From Caballeronia mineralivorans PML1(12) (GTDB lineage Bacteria > Pseudomonadota > Gammaproteobacteria > Burkholderiales > Burkholderiaceae), in the NCBI RefSeq assembly GCF_001028175.1, contig NZ_AEJF01000209.1, positions 1 to 64,000 of the forward strand: a stretch of 64,000 nt of DNA. The letters are read 5' to 3'. Numbering within the stretch: the stretch's first letter is position 1; each line of letters begins with the position of its first letter. The notes beneath the pieces are model-generated. The model ran no database searches, was not told the origin of the DNA, and was given only the letters and a program-made list of their open reading frames with translations. Positions 63,873 to 64,000 of the stretch are shown here, piece by piece. Made by a program: the position numbers and the translations under genes.

Positions 63873-64000
63873 TCAATACTGCCGAAAATAGTGGTGCCAT
63901 TCGCCGCATCGCATTGATTGCACTCCGTTAACGTTTCTGATAAGTGGGACGCGTTTAGCCAAAAGAAGGTGCGCGATGCCCTGTTGATCCTGGCGTCGAC
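63873..64000. other. Last 128 bases, nothing assigned
   Basis: No gene, repeat or RNA could be recognised. It may contain the promoter of the fragmentary gene to its left or of a gene beyond the window. Confidence 0.3.

Overview
The window looks like a chromosomal segment of a Burkholderia-type betaproteobacterium (Paraburkholderia/Caballeronia grade). This rests on high GC, on the gene families present (guaA, DUF1992-tadA-ldcA, MXKDX-repeat protein, NodT-type RND operon, allantoin cluster) and on codon use; no rRNA marker is present, so the genus is an inference. I saw no rRNA, tRNA, CRISPR array or complete insertion sequence.

Layout. 1-2.2 kb: the end of a DPxTG octapeptide-repeat protein, then guaA. 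2.2-7.2 kb: a small decayed genomic island at the 3' end of guaA. It has a doubly broken P4-type integrase, a Fic module with a winged-helix partner, a small membrane ORF, and a toxin/antidote pair with a frameshifted toxin. It ends in a second copy of the guaA 3' end followed by a strong terminator that was probably guaA's own. 7.3-17.3 kb: a TetR gene, a small secreted protein, HipBA, and a complete Wadjet jetABCD anti-plasmid system. 17.4-27.7 kb: ferredoxin-NADP reductase, a GST-like protein, and a compact minus-strand operon for an RND efflux pump ending in its own two-component system. 28-33.6 kb: small envelope proteins, a GH13 amylase lipoprotein, a Tat-exported beta-carbonic anhydrase next to two PII-like DUF190 proteins, and an RNA 2',3'-cyclic phosphodiesterase. 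33.6-39.2 kb: a TonB-dependent receptor/ExbB/ExbD/TonB operon divergent from a CobW-family GTPase, with a Zur-like palindrome between them (zinc uptake). 39.2-48.1 kb: DUF1223, a DHA2 exporter, an ECF sigma factor with two NrsF-type anti-sigma factors, a GST/TetR pair, and a cytochrome b / MsrP-like molybdoenzyme / MXKDX operon. 48.6-54.6 kb: ddpXABCDF-type D-Ala-D-Ala dipeptidase and ABC transporter. 54.8-56.8 kb: DUF1992-tadA-ldcA. 57-63.7 kb: allantoin import and breakdown under a GntR regulator, then a decayed DUF1254-type fragment.

The most interesting signal is regulatory. The motif GTAACC-N16-CGAA occurs five times with identical spacing between 40.1 and 46.3 kb. It lies before the sigma gene itself, before DUF1223, before the DHA2 exporter, and twice before the cytochrome b/MsrP-like operon. 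This predicts a locally clustered SigF/NrsF-type stress regulon and moves the sigma factor start downstream. The first 17 kb form a defence and addiction hot spot (Fic, HigBA-like, HipBA, Wadjet) anchored on guaA, with the mobile part no longer able to move by its own integrase.
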